Source of the DNA: Cymbomonas tetramitiformis
Taxonomy: Eukaryota > Chlorophyta > Pyramimonadophyceae > Pyramimonadales > Pyramimonadaceae
Assembly (NCBI GenBank): GCA_001247695.2
Contig: LGRX02034674.1
Coordinates: forward strand, 1-64,000
Direction: 5' to 3'
Length of the DNA stretch: 64,000 nucleotides
Shown piece by piece: positions 21,400-32,100 of this stretch. Within the stretch, counting starts at the first letter, position 1, and each line of letters starts with the position of its first letter. The notes under the pieces were generated by a model, which saw only the letters and a program-made list of their open reading frames with translations, was not told the origin of the DNA and did not search any database. The translations under genes and the position numbers were made by a program.

Positions 21400-22186
21400 A
21401 TTCATTCATTCAAACACCACGCCTAGTGACGCCCACCGCCTGCCACCAAGCCGAAAAACCAAAACCAAAATCGAGCCAAAAGAAAAACAGCATCCGTAAA
21501 CTCACCGCCATGGAATTGCAACCGGTCGTGGCCTCAGGAGTCCTGCCTCTCACCCCGGGGGATTGGGCGGACAGGTGCTGGCGCCAGCAGAGCATCCGTC
21601 AGATACATATGTATCCAATATACTGGACAGTCAGCTAGCTAGGTTGGCCTAGATGGGCGCTCTATGCCAACCGCGCGGAGGACTGTGCTGTACAAAGTAA
21701 CCGCGCCCCAAAGGTCTCCGGTACCCTCGACCGTTGCTGCCGATGCAAAATCCATCTGCTGTTGACTCCCCAAACAAAACAATGAAACCATGCCTGCACA
21801 GGCGCAAAATACTTACACAACTCGAACCACACGTGCGCACGTGAAACCCAAGACAGGGTCTGGACCGTAGAGAGCAACGGCAAGCGACGGCCACCACACC
21901 AGCAGTGCGGATTCTTCCTTACGGGCCCGGGTCCAAACCCCACCCAACCGGTACCACCACCAACACGACCAACACGATCAACACGAGCGCCATCAACCGA
22001 CACCACACGCCACCCAAGCCGTGTGGGGGGGTCATCTCCCCAGCGCCCAGCCGACAAACGCTCCCCCCTCGGTTCTTTGCCCCTACGCCAATCTGGCGAG
22101 GGTTAGGCCCCGGGAATAGGGCCGATGGGGCCCGCGCCACTGAGCCCCTCCCCCAGGGTGGCACCCCCGAATTCCGGGGCCCCGGG
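21400..22186 (-). promoter_or_regulatory. Probable LINE 5' leader
   Basis: No ORF is credible in this GC-rich stretch. Its position directly upstream of the minus-strand LINE ORF suggests the element's 5' untranslated and promoter region. The boundary with the next repeat is at about 22187. The opposite, plus-strand open stretches are Pro/Thr-rich shadows. Confidence 0.3.
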
Positions 22187-22530
22187 GTAGTGTGTGTGTA
22201 TGCTTATCCTTGCGACTCCTTTGGCACCCCGTAGCCACAGGAGACTGCACTATGTACCCACGCCGGGGATCAAAGGATTCAGCACACACTTCGCGACACG
22301 CATCCGGATTCTCCGGAGCTCACTAGCAAGGAAGAATGGGACTCCCCTAAGCCTCGCTGAGCCACCCGAGCCCCTCTGCATCTGGGTAATCCGCCAGCGC
22401 ACTGCCACCTTGTGCCTGAAGCCGGTTTCATCCCTGCCCGCCAGCTGCGCGGGCCGTATCTCCACCACCAAGCCCACGCGCAAGACCACCCCTCTGCTCC
22501 CTGAGCCTCACTCCCTGGGTAGTGTGTGTG
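22187..22530 (+). mobile_element. High-copy dispersed repeat, copy 2
   Basis: Runs from GTGTGTGTATGCTTATCC through CACCCCGTAGCCACAGGAG, TACCCACGCCGGGGATCAAA, CCGGATTCTCCGGAGCTCAC, GAGCCACCCGAGCCCCTCTG and CCACCTTGTGCCTGAAGCCG to a GAGCCTCACTCCCTGGG end. It is non-coding and about 340 bp. The length suggests a SINE, but A/B boxes are at best imperfect (GGATCAAAGGATTC near 22268). Confidence 0.7.
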
Positions 22531-22540
22531 TGTGTATATT

Positions 22541-22776
22541 GCCAGCAGGGTCCGCTTACTCCGTTACCCAGAGACCAACAATTGTTGGGCGATGATCGGT
22601 CACATCGTATCATCCTTCCATGCTGCCTTGCATCTGGGTTGGGAATATGTATGAGTTTATGGTATCTTGTCACGGCCCCGCCCTGCTCTTGATTTGCTTT
22701 TCACATCCACTGGGATGATGATGGGCTGGCTTTTGTTGGCCGATCTCATGCCGTTCAGTGTGTGTATATTATATAC
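22541..22776 (+). repeat. Repeat unit A, copy 1
   Basis: Begins GCCAGCAGGGTCCGCTTACT and ends CCGTTCAGTGTGTGTATATT. Two further copies lie at 24825 and 25106, on the other side of the 67-residue repeat array, in the same orientation. Copies differ by a few percent. The arrangement is LTR-like, but no retroviral coding lies between. Confidence 0.8.
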
Positions 22777-23064
22777 TGCATCGGTTCGCTGAGAGATGTG
22801 TCCTTTGGCAAGACTTTGTTTACAACATAGCTCTTGTTTTCCACAGGATGACACAAAAGGGTTACCACAGCAGGCGTTTGTGGGGCTTTTTGCGGCGCTT
22901 TATGGTGGAGAGGCCCGGTCTGTATGATAGATGAGGTCCGGGTTGCTGGATCTCGCGCGTCAGGCGTAAGCTGGGGGACTTACGTGACGGTGTCATTGTG
23001 CCAGGTCCGAATGGGTGGGAGTTCGGGCCATCATAGCTGACCGGGAATACGTCTCGCCATAGGG

Positions 23065-24706
23065 TTGTGGCATCTCGCTGTTAACGGGGACGGCCACTTG
23101 GGTGCTTGGATGATGGGATGTGGCTGTCCCTGTGGTACCCTTCTGACGGGTACTGCCTCTTTGAGGGCGTCGGGGATTCGTCTGCGGCTGGCTCTATTTA
23201 TGTCTAGTGCCTTTGGGCTTTTTCACCTGCCGGGGCACTGGTGGTTGACAGCCACGTTATGGGGTGCTGACATCTCGTTGTTAACGGGGACGGCCACTGG
23301 AATGATTTGGATGATGGGATTGTGGCTGTCCCTGTGGTACCCTTCTGACGGGTACTGCCTCTTTGAGGGCGTCGGGGATTCGTCTGCGGCTGGCTCTATT
23401 TATGTCCAGTGCCTTGGGGCTTTTTCGCCTGCCGGGGGACTGGTGGTTGACAGCCACATTATGGGGTGCTGACATCTCGTTGTGAACGGGGACGGCCACT
23501 GGAATGATTTGGATGATGGGATTGTGACTGTCCTTGTGGTACCCTTCTGGCGGGTACTGCCTCTTTGAGGGCGTCGGGGATTCGTCTGCGGCTGGCTCTA
23601 TTTGTGTCCAATGCCTTGGGGCTTTTTCACCTGCCGGGGGACTGGTGGTTGACAGCCACGTTATGGGGTGCTGACATCTCGTTGTGAACGGGGACGGCCA
23701 CTGGAATGATTTGGATGATGGGATGTGGCTGTCCCTGTGGTACCCTTCTGACGGGTACTGCCTCTTTGAGGGCGTCGGGGATTCGTCTGCGGCTGGCTCT
23801 ATTTATGTCCAGTGCCTTGGGGCTTTTTCACCTGCCGGGGGACTGGTGGTTGACAGCCACTTTATGGGGTACTGGCATCTCGTTGTGAACGGGGACGGCC
23901 ACTGGAATGATTTGGATGATGGGATGTGGCTGTCCCTGTGGTACCCTTCTGACGGGTACTGCCTCTTTGAGGGCGTCGGGGATTCGTCTGCGGCTGGCTC
24001 TATTTATGTCCAGTGCCTTGGGGCTTTTTCACCTGCCGGGGGACTGGTGGTTGACAGCCACGTTATGGGGTACTGGCGGATCGCTGTGAACGGGGACGGC
24101 CACTGGAATGATTTGGATGATGGGATGTGGCTGTCCCTGTGGTACCCTTCTGGCGGGTACTGCCTCTTTGAGGGCGTCGGGGATTCGGCTGCGGCTGGCT
24201 CTATTTTTGTCCAGTGCCTTGGGGCTTTTTCACCTGCCGGGGGACTGGTGATCGATACCCACTTTATGGGGTACTGGCATCTCGTTGTGAACGGGGACGG
24301 CCACTGGAATGATTTGGATGATGGGATGTGGCTGTCCCTGTGGTACCCTTCTGACGGGTACTGCCTCTTTGAGTGCGTCGGGGATTCGTCTACGGCTCGC
24401 TTTTTGGGAGTGTCTTGGATTCGCCTGACGCTAGCTCCCTCTCCGTGTACAGTGCTCATGGTTATTACACATGCCGGGGGACTTGTGTTCTTTGACCTTG
24501 ATATGAAGTACTGGCGGAGCGCTGTGAACGGGGACGACCGCCGGGTGGAAGTGGGTTTTGGGAGGCGGTTATCCCTGTGGTGCCATTCTGGCGGGCACTG
24601 CCTCTTGGAGAGCTCGGTAGATTCGTCTGTCGTGCTGCGAGGAGAGGCAGAAGGTGGTGAAGTACACCTTCTGTGTTTTCCCTTGAATTTTGTGGGGAGC
24701 ACTTAG
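23065..24706 (+). repeat. 201-bp tandem array encoding 67-residue repeats (8 copies)
   Basis: Units begin at about 23081, 23281, 23482, 23683, 23884, 24086, 24287 and 24524 with GT(G/T)AACGGGGACGGCC. Units 1-7 are over 95% identical by eye; unit 8 is diverged and degraded. From 23684 a 340-residue frame stays open through units 4-8. The repeat contains NGDGHWNDLDDGMWLSLWYP, SDGYCLFEGVGDSSAAGS and AFSPAGGLVVDSH. Units 1-3 carry an extra T (GGGATTGTGG) and TGCTGA in place of TACTGG, which breaks the frame. The Trp/Tyr-rich repeat is not one I recognise. It could be a young coding expansion or satellite DNA that happens to be open. Confidence 0.75.
23684..24706 (+). CDS. Hypothetical repeat protein (340 aa, 67-residue units)
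   Basis: Uninterrupted frame over the last five units of the array. Each unit has paired Trp residues, a WYPS(D/G)GYCLFE core with one conserved Cys and a second Cys in YVQCLGAF. The final unit diverges (NGDDRRVEVGFGRRLSLW) before FVGST and a stop. There is no signal peptide and no clear start; the first ATG lies inside a unit. Differences among units are few and mainly amino-acid-changing (D/G, Y/F, VVDS/VIDT), which does not show constraint. It lies in the intron between exons 1 and 2 of the modular gene. Confidence 0.35.
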   Translation: MNGDGHWNDLDDGMWLSLWYPSDGYCLFEGVGDSSAAGSIYVQCLGAFSPAGGLVVDSHFMGYWHLVVNGDGHWNDLDDGMWLSLWYPSDGYCLFEGVGDSSAAGSIYVQCLGAFSPAGGLVVDSHVMGYWRIAVNGDGHWNDLDDGMWLSLWYPSGGYCLFEGVGDSAAAGSIFVQCLGAFSPAGGLVIDTHFMGYWHLVVNGDGHWNDLDDGMWLSLWYPSDGYCLFECVGDSSTARFLGVSWIRLTLAPSPCTVLMVITHAGGLVFFDLDMKYWRSAVNGDDRRVEVGFGRRLSLWCHSGGHCLLESSVDSSVVLRGEAEGGEVHLLCFPLNFVGST

Positions 24707-24824
24707 GTGCCCGCATGTTTTCTTTTTTGACATGGGGTGTCCATGATGTGTGGTGTGACTGCATTCATGACATAACCATGGACCAACAGGTCCCATCCAT
24801 CGACCGGGAGCCACTGGGGGGCAT

Positions 24825-25340
24825 GCCAGCAGGGTCCGCTTACTCCGTAACCCAGAGATCAACAATTTTTTGGCGACGATCGGTCACATCGTATCATCTT
24901 TCCATGCTGCTTTGCATTTGGGTTGGGAATATGTATGTGTTTGTGGTATCTTGTCACGGCCCCGCCCTGCTCTTGATTTGCTTCTCACATCCACTGGGAT
25001 GATGGTGGGCTGGCTTTTGCTTGCCGATCTCATGCCGTTCAGTGTGTATATTATATGTATGGACCAACAGGTCCCATCCATCGACCGGGGGCCACTGGGG
25101 GGCATGCCAGCAGGGTCCGCTCACTCCATAACCATGGACCAACAGTTGTTTGGCGACGATCGGTCACATCGTATTATTTTTCCATGTTGCTTTGCATTTG
25201 GGTTGGGAATATGTATGCGTTTGTGGCATCTTGTCACGGCCCCGCCCTGCTCTTGATTTGCTTCTTACATCCACTACTGGGATGATGGTGGGCTGGCTTT
25301 TGTTGGCCGATCTCATGCCGTTCAGTGCATATTACATGTT
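24825..25340 (+). repeat. Repeat unit A, copies 2 and 3 in tandem (281-bp period)
   Basis: Each copy is preceded by ATGGACCAACAGGTCCCATC and contains GCCAGCAGGGTCCGCT, ATCGGTCACATCGTAT, GTCACGGCCCCGCCCTGCTC and CACATCCACT..GGGATGATG. Copy starts are at 24825 and 25106. A diverged scrap of the same unit (TTGCTTCTCACATGCACTGG) occurs at 63887. Confidence 0.8.
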
Positions 25341-26541
25341 GCAGGTTGAAAGCTTATTTAGGGTAGATGAGTGTAGACAGCGTATGTTAGCATGATTTGA
25401 TGGTAGCTTTATTTGAAGTAAGTTTGCATCACGTAATACATGAGAATGAACGAAGCTCAAGGAACGAATATGTTTGCAAGCAACCACCAAAGTGTTTTTA
25501 TTAAATGATCAAAGATTTTGACCTTGAGAGCCCGCTTAATCAAAGGGGGTGCAGCTGCTGTCTGTGACGCTAAAAATGGCACTTTTTGCAATAAATTACA
25601 TATTCAAAGGCCTGATGTAATAGCAACGCTCATCCATACAATTACTATGATGTTAACGTCCCTGAGAAAAGTTCCCGACATTTGTTTGGATTATTAGATA
25701 TAAATTCAGGGCACATGAAAACCATGCAACACTCATTTACCTATGTATATATTTACCTGCTGCCTGTATGTGTTGCATTTTCTTGCAGTGTGCTGCTGCC
25801 GTGCATAGTAAAGTATTTGGGATTCAAAACCCAGTGTCACCTCGCTAGCTCAGTTCAAAGTGGGTCTGAGGCTTACTTTTGTCATAATGCAGGACTTCAG
25901 CCTGCTCAAAGTAACAAGCAGCGGAAGAATTCTCCAATCCTACAGGTACTAAAGATAACTTTTTCTTAAGTTTAAATTTATTATTGTGAAATAATTCCAA
26001 CGGATGCATTCTCTATTCGGAGAAAGATTCACCTGCATGATAATAGCACAGCTGGGGATAATATTGGTGATGACAGAGACTAGCTAGAGGGCAGGGGAAT
26101 TTGGAAAATAGGCCTTGCATCTTAAATTTGTTCGTGTCACTGTATTATTATTTCTGTGTGTGTATTGACATTCGCTTTATCGTGTTTTTGCAGCATTCTT
26201 GTCCTTGCATTCACGTGTGCATGAGCATTGGTGAGAATCTTCAAGAAGATTTGGAGGATAAGTGAGCGTTTTGCAGAATCTGATGAGAGGATAATCCAGA
26301 ATCAGGAGGATTATATATCGATCCCAGAGCCGGGAGCGAGGATTATCCAGGATATGGAGGCGAGTATGTATTGTAGTGAATGTAGTCCTGCAGGGTTCCT
26401 GTAATAGTCTGTAGCTAGGCTTACTTATGATGCATGTGAGTTTCCCCCATGTGGGTTGGATGCATACAACAACACATACAAATATAATTTCCCACAAAAG
26501 AAGCTAGATTTGACTAGCTATTGCATATGTAATGGGTGATG
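25341..26541. other. Intron DNA, no gene recognised
   Basis: AT-rich. Small open stretches (for example 25682-25969) lack recognisable features. A pair of GGATTATAT/GGATTATCCAGGATAT words occurs near 26308-26352. Part of the 8.75-kb intron between exons 1 and 2. Confidence 0.4.
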
Positions 26542-27012
26542 AATTCCATTTCAATGCAATTTGATGTATGAGTGTCCAAATAGAGAGGCAAAGCCAAAAC
26601 TCCAAATTGATCAGCCCTAACTAAGGATCACCAATTTCAAACATAAACAAGCAAAAGGAGACTATCTAAACATGCATATGCAACCCAAAGAATTGCAACA
26701 AGGCTGCAAAGTGGACAACACCATCGGATCTCTCTTCAGGCTGCTGCTTCAGCACAATGAAGTTCATTGTGGATAGTCCTCCAGTGCTCTATCTGCTGCT
26801 GTCCATCCCGAAGGCTTGAAAGCTCCTTGCAACGCGACCATGATCTTGTTGCCCCAACATGACTCGAATGTCGGGCATGATCAGGGTCCGATATGATTTC
26901 TGGACCAAGTGGGTCTCGTCTTCCGCATTACTCCGTCCTCCTTGCTCAGCTTCAATCCAGTATCTTGGGCTTGTAGATCGATTTGACCTCGCTCCATTGG
27001 AATTCCGTCCAA
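26542..27012 (-). mobile_element. Old, diverged LINE 3' end
   Basis: The left border AATTCCATTTCAATGCAATT matches the terminus of other copies (AATTCCAT(C/T)ACAATGCAATT). Further right, CAACGCGACCATGATCTTGT and ATGACTCGAATGTCGGGC align with the C-terminal coding region of the family (for example 33130-33180). It is heavily mutated with no frame left. It is inserted antisense to the modular gene. Confidence 0.5.
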
Positions 27013-28304
27013 GATAGAGGATCGATTATCTTGCAGTTTCATAGAGGGGCGCTTGTATATTCCTTTTAGATTTTATTGTCATTCCCGAGTATCCTATATG
27101 ATCCTTTTGTGGAAGATTATGTAAAATCCTATCTAGATGAAAAATATGTTATAAGCGATGTGCATGCATGGCTTGGGAGCATAGGAAGACGGATGAGTGT
27201 CCAGGTTGCGTTGCCAAAATTGCTGATGAACGAAAGTATGTGAATTTGAACTAGATAGCTTCGAGAGAAATTCCTAACAAGTTGAAAGTGGGGTTTGAAC
27301 ATGCATCCAAGCAAATTGCTTGTCTCATTAATTGTATACAGCATGAGCGACGCAGGTCGGCCGATAGCTAGGGGGGGGATATTCCTCGCTCGTGTATGGT
27401 GAAATTCAGACAATGTTGGAACAGGAATGGCGATTAGGAATAACCAAAGTGAAAAGTGGTCCTTTTGCTTTTCCCTGATTTGAATTGAATGAAGAAGGTT
27501 TTATGTATACTATCAGTTTGAGTACCCACATACATACAGTGATTCGATTGTGTGATTTTGAACAGCAGTCCTACCTATTTCCAAAGCTGGATTTGGCTCA
27601 CAAACAAATTCAGCAGTTGTGAGAGACATTGATATATAGCTAGTAATAAGCAAATGATCAGATAATCCGCCTAGCCAATATCGCGCCTTGTTAGTTGCTT
27701 GCTTGGTGCATGCATCCATCCATCCATTCATAAAATGCTTGAACATATAAAGCAATATGAACTACTACCTAGAGCCGTACTAGGCACGGTGCCACCAGAA
27801 TTCTTTGCATACATACCTACCTCATGTCTCGGGCTATTATTATTCCTTATTGAATTGACAAAGCTGGTCAATGGGTGCTGACTGTTGGGGACGGACTTTG
27901 GGATCTGCAGAATCTGTCCCATTGGATGCCAGAGCCTCAGCCATTGAAGAACAAGAACATTCTGGTTCGCAGCACAGAGAGACAGCTGGGCGTTCAGAGA
28001 GGGGGCGGGTCAAGGAGCCTGCTCAGCCACAGTGGTGAGCTTGGACGAAGCTCCTTGTGCAGTGCGTGTAGTAGGCATTCCATTAGTATCTATCTATATA
28101 TGTATATATATAAATAGATAGACAGATAGATAGATAGATAAATAAATAGATAGATAAATAGATAGATAGATAGATACTAGCTACCAATATATAATGGTGT
28201 ATATATCATAGAGACAGAAATAATACATATGATATCAGGTTGTCCAGGTTGCTTGCTTGTGTTGAGCGAGATCAAACGATGTGTGGTGTGGGTTGATGGG
28301 GCAG
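27013..28304. other. Intron DNA with GATA-type microsatellite
   Basis: No coding seen. A tetranucleotide microsatellite (GATA/AATA units with TATATA) spans 28088-28176. CATGCATCCATCCATCC occurs near 27710. It ends at the acceptor GGGGCAG before exon 2. Confidence 0.5.
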
Positions 28305-28670
28305 GAGATCAATATTACACAACTTGCCAAGCGAACAGTGCTGCAGCTTGTGGCTCTGGTTACTACTCTTGCGGCTCTGCTACTACCTCAGGCTGCAGCG
28401 CTGTCAATTACAACTGCAATCCTTACAATTGCAATCCTTACAACTGCAATGGTTACAACTGCAATCCTCACAACTGCAATGGTTACAACTGCAATCCTTA
28501 CAACTGCAATTGTTACTCCTGCAACTGCTTCTTCAGTTGTAATACCTGCTGTAACACCTGCTGGAGCACCTGCTATAACACCTGCTGGAGCACCTGCTAT
28601 AACACCTGCTGGAGCACCTGCTGGAGCACCTGCACAACATACTACTATCGACGATTATGCTGCAAATATG
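28305..28670 (+). CDS. Exon: Cys-rich repeat segment (YNCNP and TCWSTCYN repeats)
   Basis: The acceptor GGGGCAG precedes it and the donor GTGAGC follows; phase is 1 in and 1 out. It encodes 122 residues: QYYTTCQANSAAACGSGYYS, then about eight 5-residue units of the type YNCNP/YNCNG, then CNCYSCNCFFSCNTCCNTC and several WSTCYNTC units, ending RRLCCKY. Cys recurs every 3-5 residues, so the segment is probably a disulfide-dense extracellular rod. The DNA is a 15-bp then 12/24-bp minisatellite. Another frame is also open (TPAGAPAITPAG), but only the Cys frame continues sensibly into non-repeat sequence on both sides. Confidence 0.6.
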
Positions 28671-29346
28671 GTGAGCTCACTGTGAATCTCGCTCTGTGCA
28701 ATCCAATATTAAGTGTCTGCAAACTGATCAATCGTACTTTCATTTTCGTTTTGAAATCGATTTGATTCGTTTGTTTCATTTCCAACGTGCGTAATAAGCA
28801 CTCTGTATGATGAATTAGAATTAATTGTCTAACTTTGAATTTGTATATACATACACTATTCCTCTACTAATAAGTGATTGCCACCTTTGAAACTGATTAT
28901 TTACCCTTATCATCATACCTTTCGGAGTTCCTCCTATCTAGAATTCCTGAAGCTTCTATTCTCCCCTGCCTTCTAGAAACTGCCGTTTGTTGTAGAAGAA
29001 CTAAGTGCGTATACATTGATAATAAGTGGAAAGTGCACAAAGCTGTTCAAGATTTGCAGTTTTTCCGCTAGGTGGCAGGCGGTGAGTGCTTCTTGGCGTC
29101 GTCTTTGAATGAATGAAGTATGACAATGTGTTTTGAAGTAGGTACGTACGTAATGGGGCGAAAGGGAGGTTTATGTATCGTGTAAATAGTAGAGGGTCAG
29201 CTGGATTGGCGGGCGGCGGATCCAGCAGTTGTGGTCGGGGTTGAAGGTGCTTTATCAAGTGCGTGGGGACTTGGGTTGAGTTCTGGTCGGGCTGGTGTGC
29301 TAGGTTCGGGGGCTGGGTGCGTGGGAGAGGGGGCGCTCAAGGTACT
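28671..29346. other. Intron DNA, nothing recognised
   Basis: Start of the 10.8-kb intron between exons 2 and 3. There is no coding signal on either strand up to the first LINE fragment. Confidence 0.4.
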
Positions 29347-29590
29347 AATTCCATTACAATGCAATTTTTTAAAAGAAATTCCAAAGACCCAAAAGAAGGT
29401 CCACAGAGATACATATCCTGATTAAGATGTCCAAACAGAAACATCCCTAATGATCAGAGACCCAAGCTAATAATAAGCAAATCCTACGAGCAAGGAACAA
29501 TCATAGCTTGAACAAGTTTAGATGTGTCTCAATGTGTCTAAAATCTCAATCTGTCTCAATGTGCGTGTCTAATACAATCTCATATCAATT
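29347..29590 (-). mobile_element. LINE 3' UTR fragment
   Basis: Only the 3' terminal 240 bp remain: AATTCCATTACAATGCAATT, GGTCCACAGAGATACATATC and a CTGTCTCAATGTG-rich tract. Coding is absent. It is immediately followed by a DIRS fragment. Confidence 0.65.
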
Positions 29591-29599
29591 TGTCAAATT

Positions 29600-30006
29600 G
29601 GAGCCTGCTGAATTTTAGAGGTTTCCGTAGGATCGATCAGAGTTTCCCATGCCGTCAGATCGAGATCACCATCACAGTTAGTTCTGAGGCAGTGTATTTA
29701 GGAGATCCGGCAGTTGAAATCCGCAGCTCTGTTCTTTTGCATACTCAAAAGAACTTTGTTCACAGGAATTCCTCACAGAAATTCTTAGAGCGGCACACTG
29801 CCAGATTTCCCCCCACATTTTCCCCATTATTATTCTATTATTGTGGAGATTGTAACACGCTTGAAGTCGACGTATCAATGTCAGACCCAGCAGGATCTGA
29901 TCTTGGCGAGCACTCCGAGTCCGCTGTGCCCAAACAATCGGAAGTTGGGCAACAACTGGCTGGAGAGTCTTGTCGCGCAGCAGACTGCGATGATGCAGAT
30001 GATGAG
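29600..30006 (+). mobile_element. DIRS-like element 5' fragment (terminal repeat and gag start)
   Basis: GAATTTTAGAGGTTTCCGTA, GGATCGATCAGAGTTTCCC and CAGATCGAGATCACCATCAC match the terminal repeat of the DIRS element at 47910. An ATG at 29878 then begins MSDPAGSDLGEHSESA, homologous to the gag there. The fragment ends after ATGATGCAGATGATGAG at about 30006, where the LINE 3' end begins. Confidence 0.7.
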
Positions 30007-30007
30007 A

Positions 30008-31803
30008 AATTCTATAATATGGCGATTTTACAAAAAGTGTCCAAAGAGTCCAAAGGAAGGTCCACAGAGATACCCTGACTAAAATGTCCAACCAGAAACA
30101 TCCCTAACTATCTTATCAGCGATCCAAGCTCTAAGCAAGTACGACAAGGAACAATGAAAACTGGAATGAATCTCGATCTGTCTCAATGTGTCGAATACAA
30201 TCTCAATCTGTCTCAATCTGTCTTGATTCTTCTCTTCGCGATCTGCATCGAGTCTCTTCAAGCTGTCTCGTGCCATCACAAGCTGCAATGCATCTCCACG
30301 CACCTGCAAATAAAACAAAGACAAAAGCTCGTCCACGAAGAATTCACTGTGGAAAGTCTGCCAGCGCCCAGCTGTGCAGCCCAAAGGCCTGAGCCCCATG
30401 CAAGGCCACCAGGATCTTCTTCTCCCAATATGCCTTGAAAGTCGGAGTAGACCACGCAGTCAAGATAAGCTCGGGCCCAGCCAAGCCGGTCCCACCTCCC
30501 CCTCGCTCGCGCACTCCTCAAGGAACTTCTTGGCCTGCTCACAAAAGCCTCCAAAAGCCTCCACTGCAAACGGCACCAGCGGATGCAGACTGACATCCAG
30601 AGCCACCTTCCGCCACTCCTTCTCTGCCGCAGAGTGCAACGGCATCCGAGATGCCCTCCCTGCTATACTCCCCACATAAGAGGGGACGCAAGGGAACCCA
30701 GTCACAGCGTCAATGATGAGATGAGCCCATGCACATCGTAGTTGCGAAACTCAGGATCCCCATCCTGAGAAAGGCTGAGCAGCCGCGCCCGAACAGGCAT
30801 CAAACAGGCGAAGCCAGTCAGAACCCAGCCAGACATATTGTTAGCTCTTTCTGACTCGCCGGTCGAGTGTCACCGAAACTCTCCCATCTTGATTGATGCC
30901 TCCTCCGGGACCTGGAGCGCCTCCGGCAGCACAATGTATGTCCGCGGGCTCTCGCCGCCAGCACCCGCTCTCGCACTCCTTGCACATCCTCCATCGCCGA
31001 GACCAAGCCCGCCACGAGGGAGTGTCCACCAGCATCAGTCTCCTCCGGTGATCCAAGCTGAGGGAGCGAGCAACCCTCTGATGATCGCCAGGAACATCAC
31101 CATCACGTGTTTCCACACATGCGCCCAACACCCAGATGCCCTCCAGAGGCACCACTGCTCCGGGCATCGGCTCACCACCCGCATCCACCACATGCTGGAA
31201 GGCCTTGCGTGCTCCTGACTGACTGAAGACAACGTTCTTCCTCACATTCAACTCCAGCCCGACACCCGCAAGCAACGAAACAGCCGTACGCTGCCCGCAC
31301 CTGCTCCGGCTCCCCCAAGATTTGGATGTCGTCAAGGTATGCAATGATGCCACAATATCTCCTGGAGCACTGGCTGCAAGGGAGCCGCCATGAAGAACGG
31401 GCCAAGCGGGTCCCCCTGCTGAGTGAATCCACTGGAATTGCCCAGCCACGGCTCATGGCAGAAGCAGCTCTCCGTCAGCCCCAACGACTCAGGGAGGTCC
31501 TCGTACACTGACCGACGAATCGCCCGCCTGTACACGCACCATGTTAAAAGCAGGTTTGCAGTCGAGGTGAAGGGCACACCACGAGGGAAAGGCTCCTAAC
31601 ACAGCCTGCACCGAGTGCACACATGCCTCAGCACCTCCATGCATCCCAACCCCCACCTGGGCCGCTGACAAAGCCGCTCCTGTCTCCGGAGGCGCCCCAA
31701 AGTGTGCTGCAAAGGAGGTCTTCATCTGCCTGCAAACCACCTTACCAGCACGCCGCCATTCGAGTGCCTCACCACAAGCGATCGAGCGCACACCACCCCC
31801 TGG
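30008..31803 (-). mobile_element. 5'-truncated LINE copy with RT and endonuclease remnants
   Basis: Minus strand, reading leftward: RT motif A-like LDCKPAFNMV, GFTQQGDPLGPFFMAAPLQP (near 31440), IIAYLDDIQILGEPEQV (near 31310), then a C-terminal region with FAVEAFGGFCEQAKKFLEEC. The 3' UTR ends at AATTCTATAATATGG. Conserved blocks lie in three frames, so the copy is broken. The catalytic YLDD pair is retained. Confidence 0.7.
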
Positions 31804-31813
31804 TTTAAGGAGA

Positions 31814-31930
31814 TATAAATTTCAGTAAATGGAAATTTTACAAAAAGTGTCAAAAGAGTCCAAAAGGTTCATAGAAATACCTTGACTAATATATCCAACC
31901 AGAAACATCCTTGACTAACAGAATGCCAAG
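31814..31930 (-). mobile_element. LINE 3' terminal scrap
   Basis: AATTTCAGTAAATGGAAATT followed by GTCCAAAAGGTTCATAGAAA and CCAACCAGAAACATCC matches the last about 110 bp of the LINE family. It lacks the rest. It may be the displaced 3' end of the copy at 32895. Confidence 0.55.
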
Positions 31931-32100
31931 CTATACAAGTTCTGTTTAAATTGGAGTGCAATAGAATTTTAGTGGTTTCAGACTTTCGGAATCCGTGACT
32001 CCTGCTGCAGCCGAGCTGATGACAATGACACATGTAGCATGTAGGTCCGTGACACAGAACAGCAAGGTTACAAGTGCCACGAACCGACACGCCTGTTCAG

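Noticed and set aside
22541..25340. LTR retrotransposon bracketed by unit A
   Set aside because: No gag or pol between, no target duplication found, and the right-hand copy is itself tandem.
28281..28685. TPAGAPA-type repeat protein in the second frame of the Cys exon
   Set aside because: Only the Cys frame extends sensibly on both sides and matches the splice phases of neighbours.
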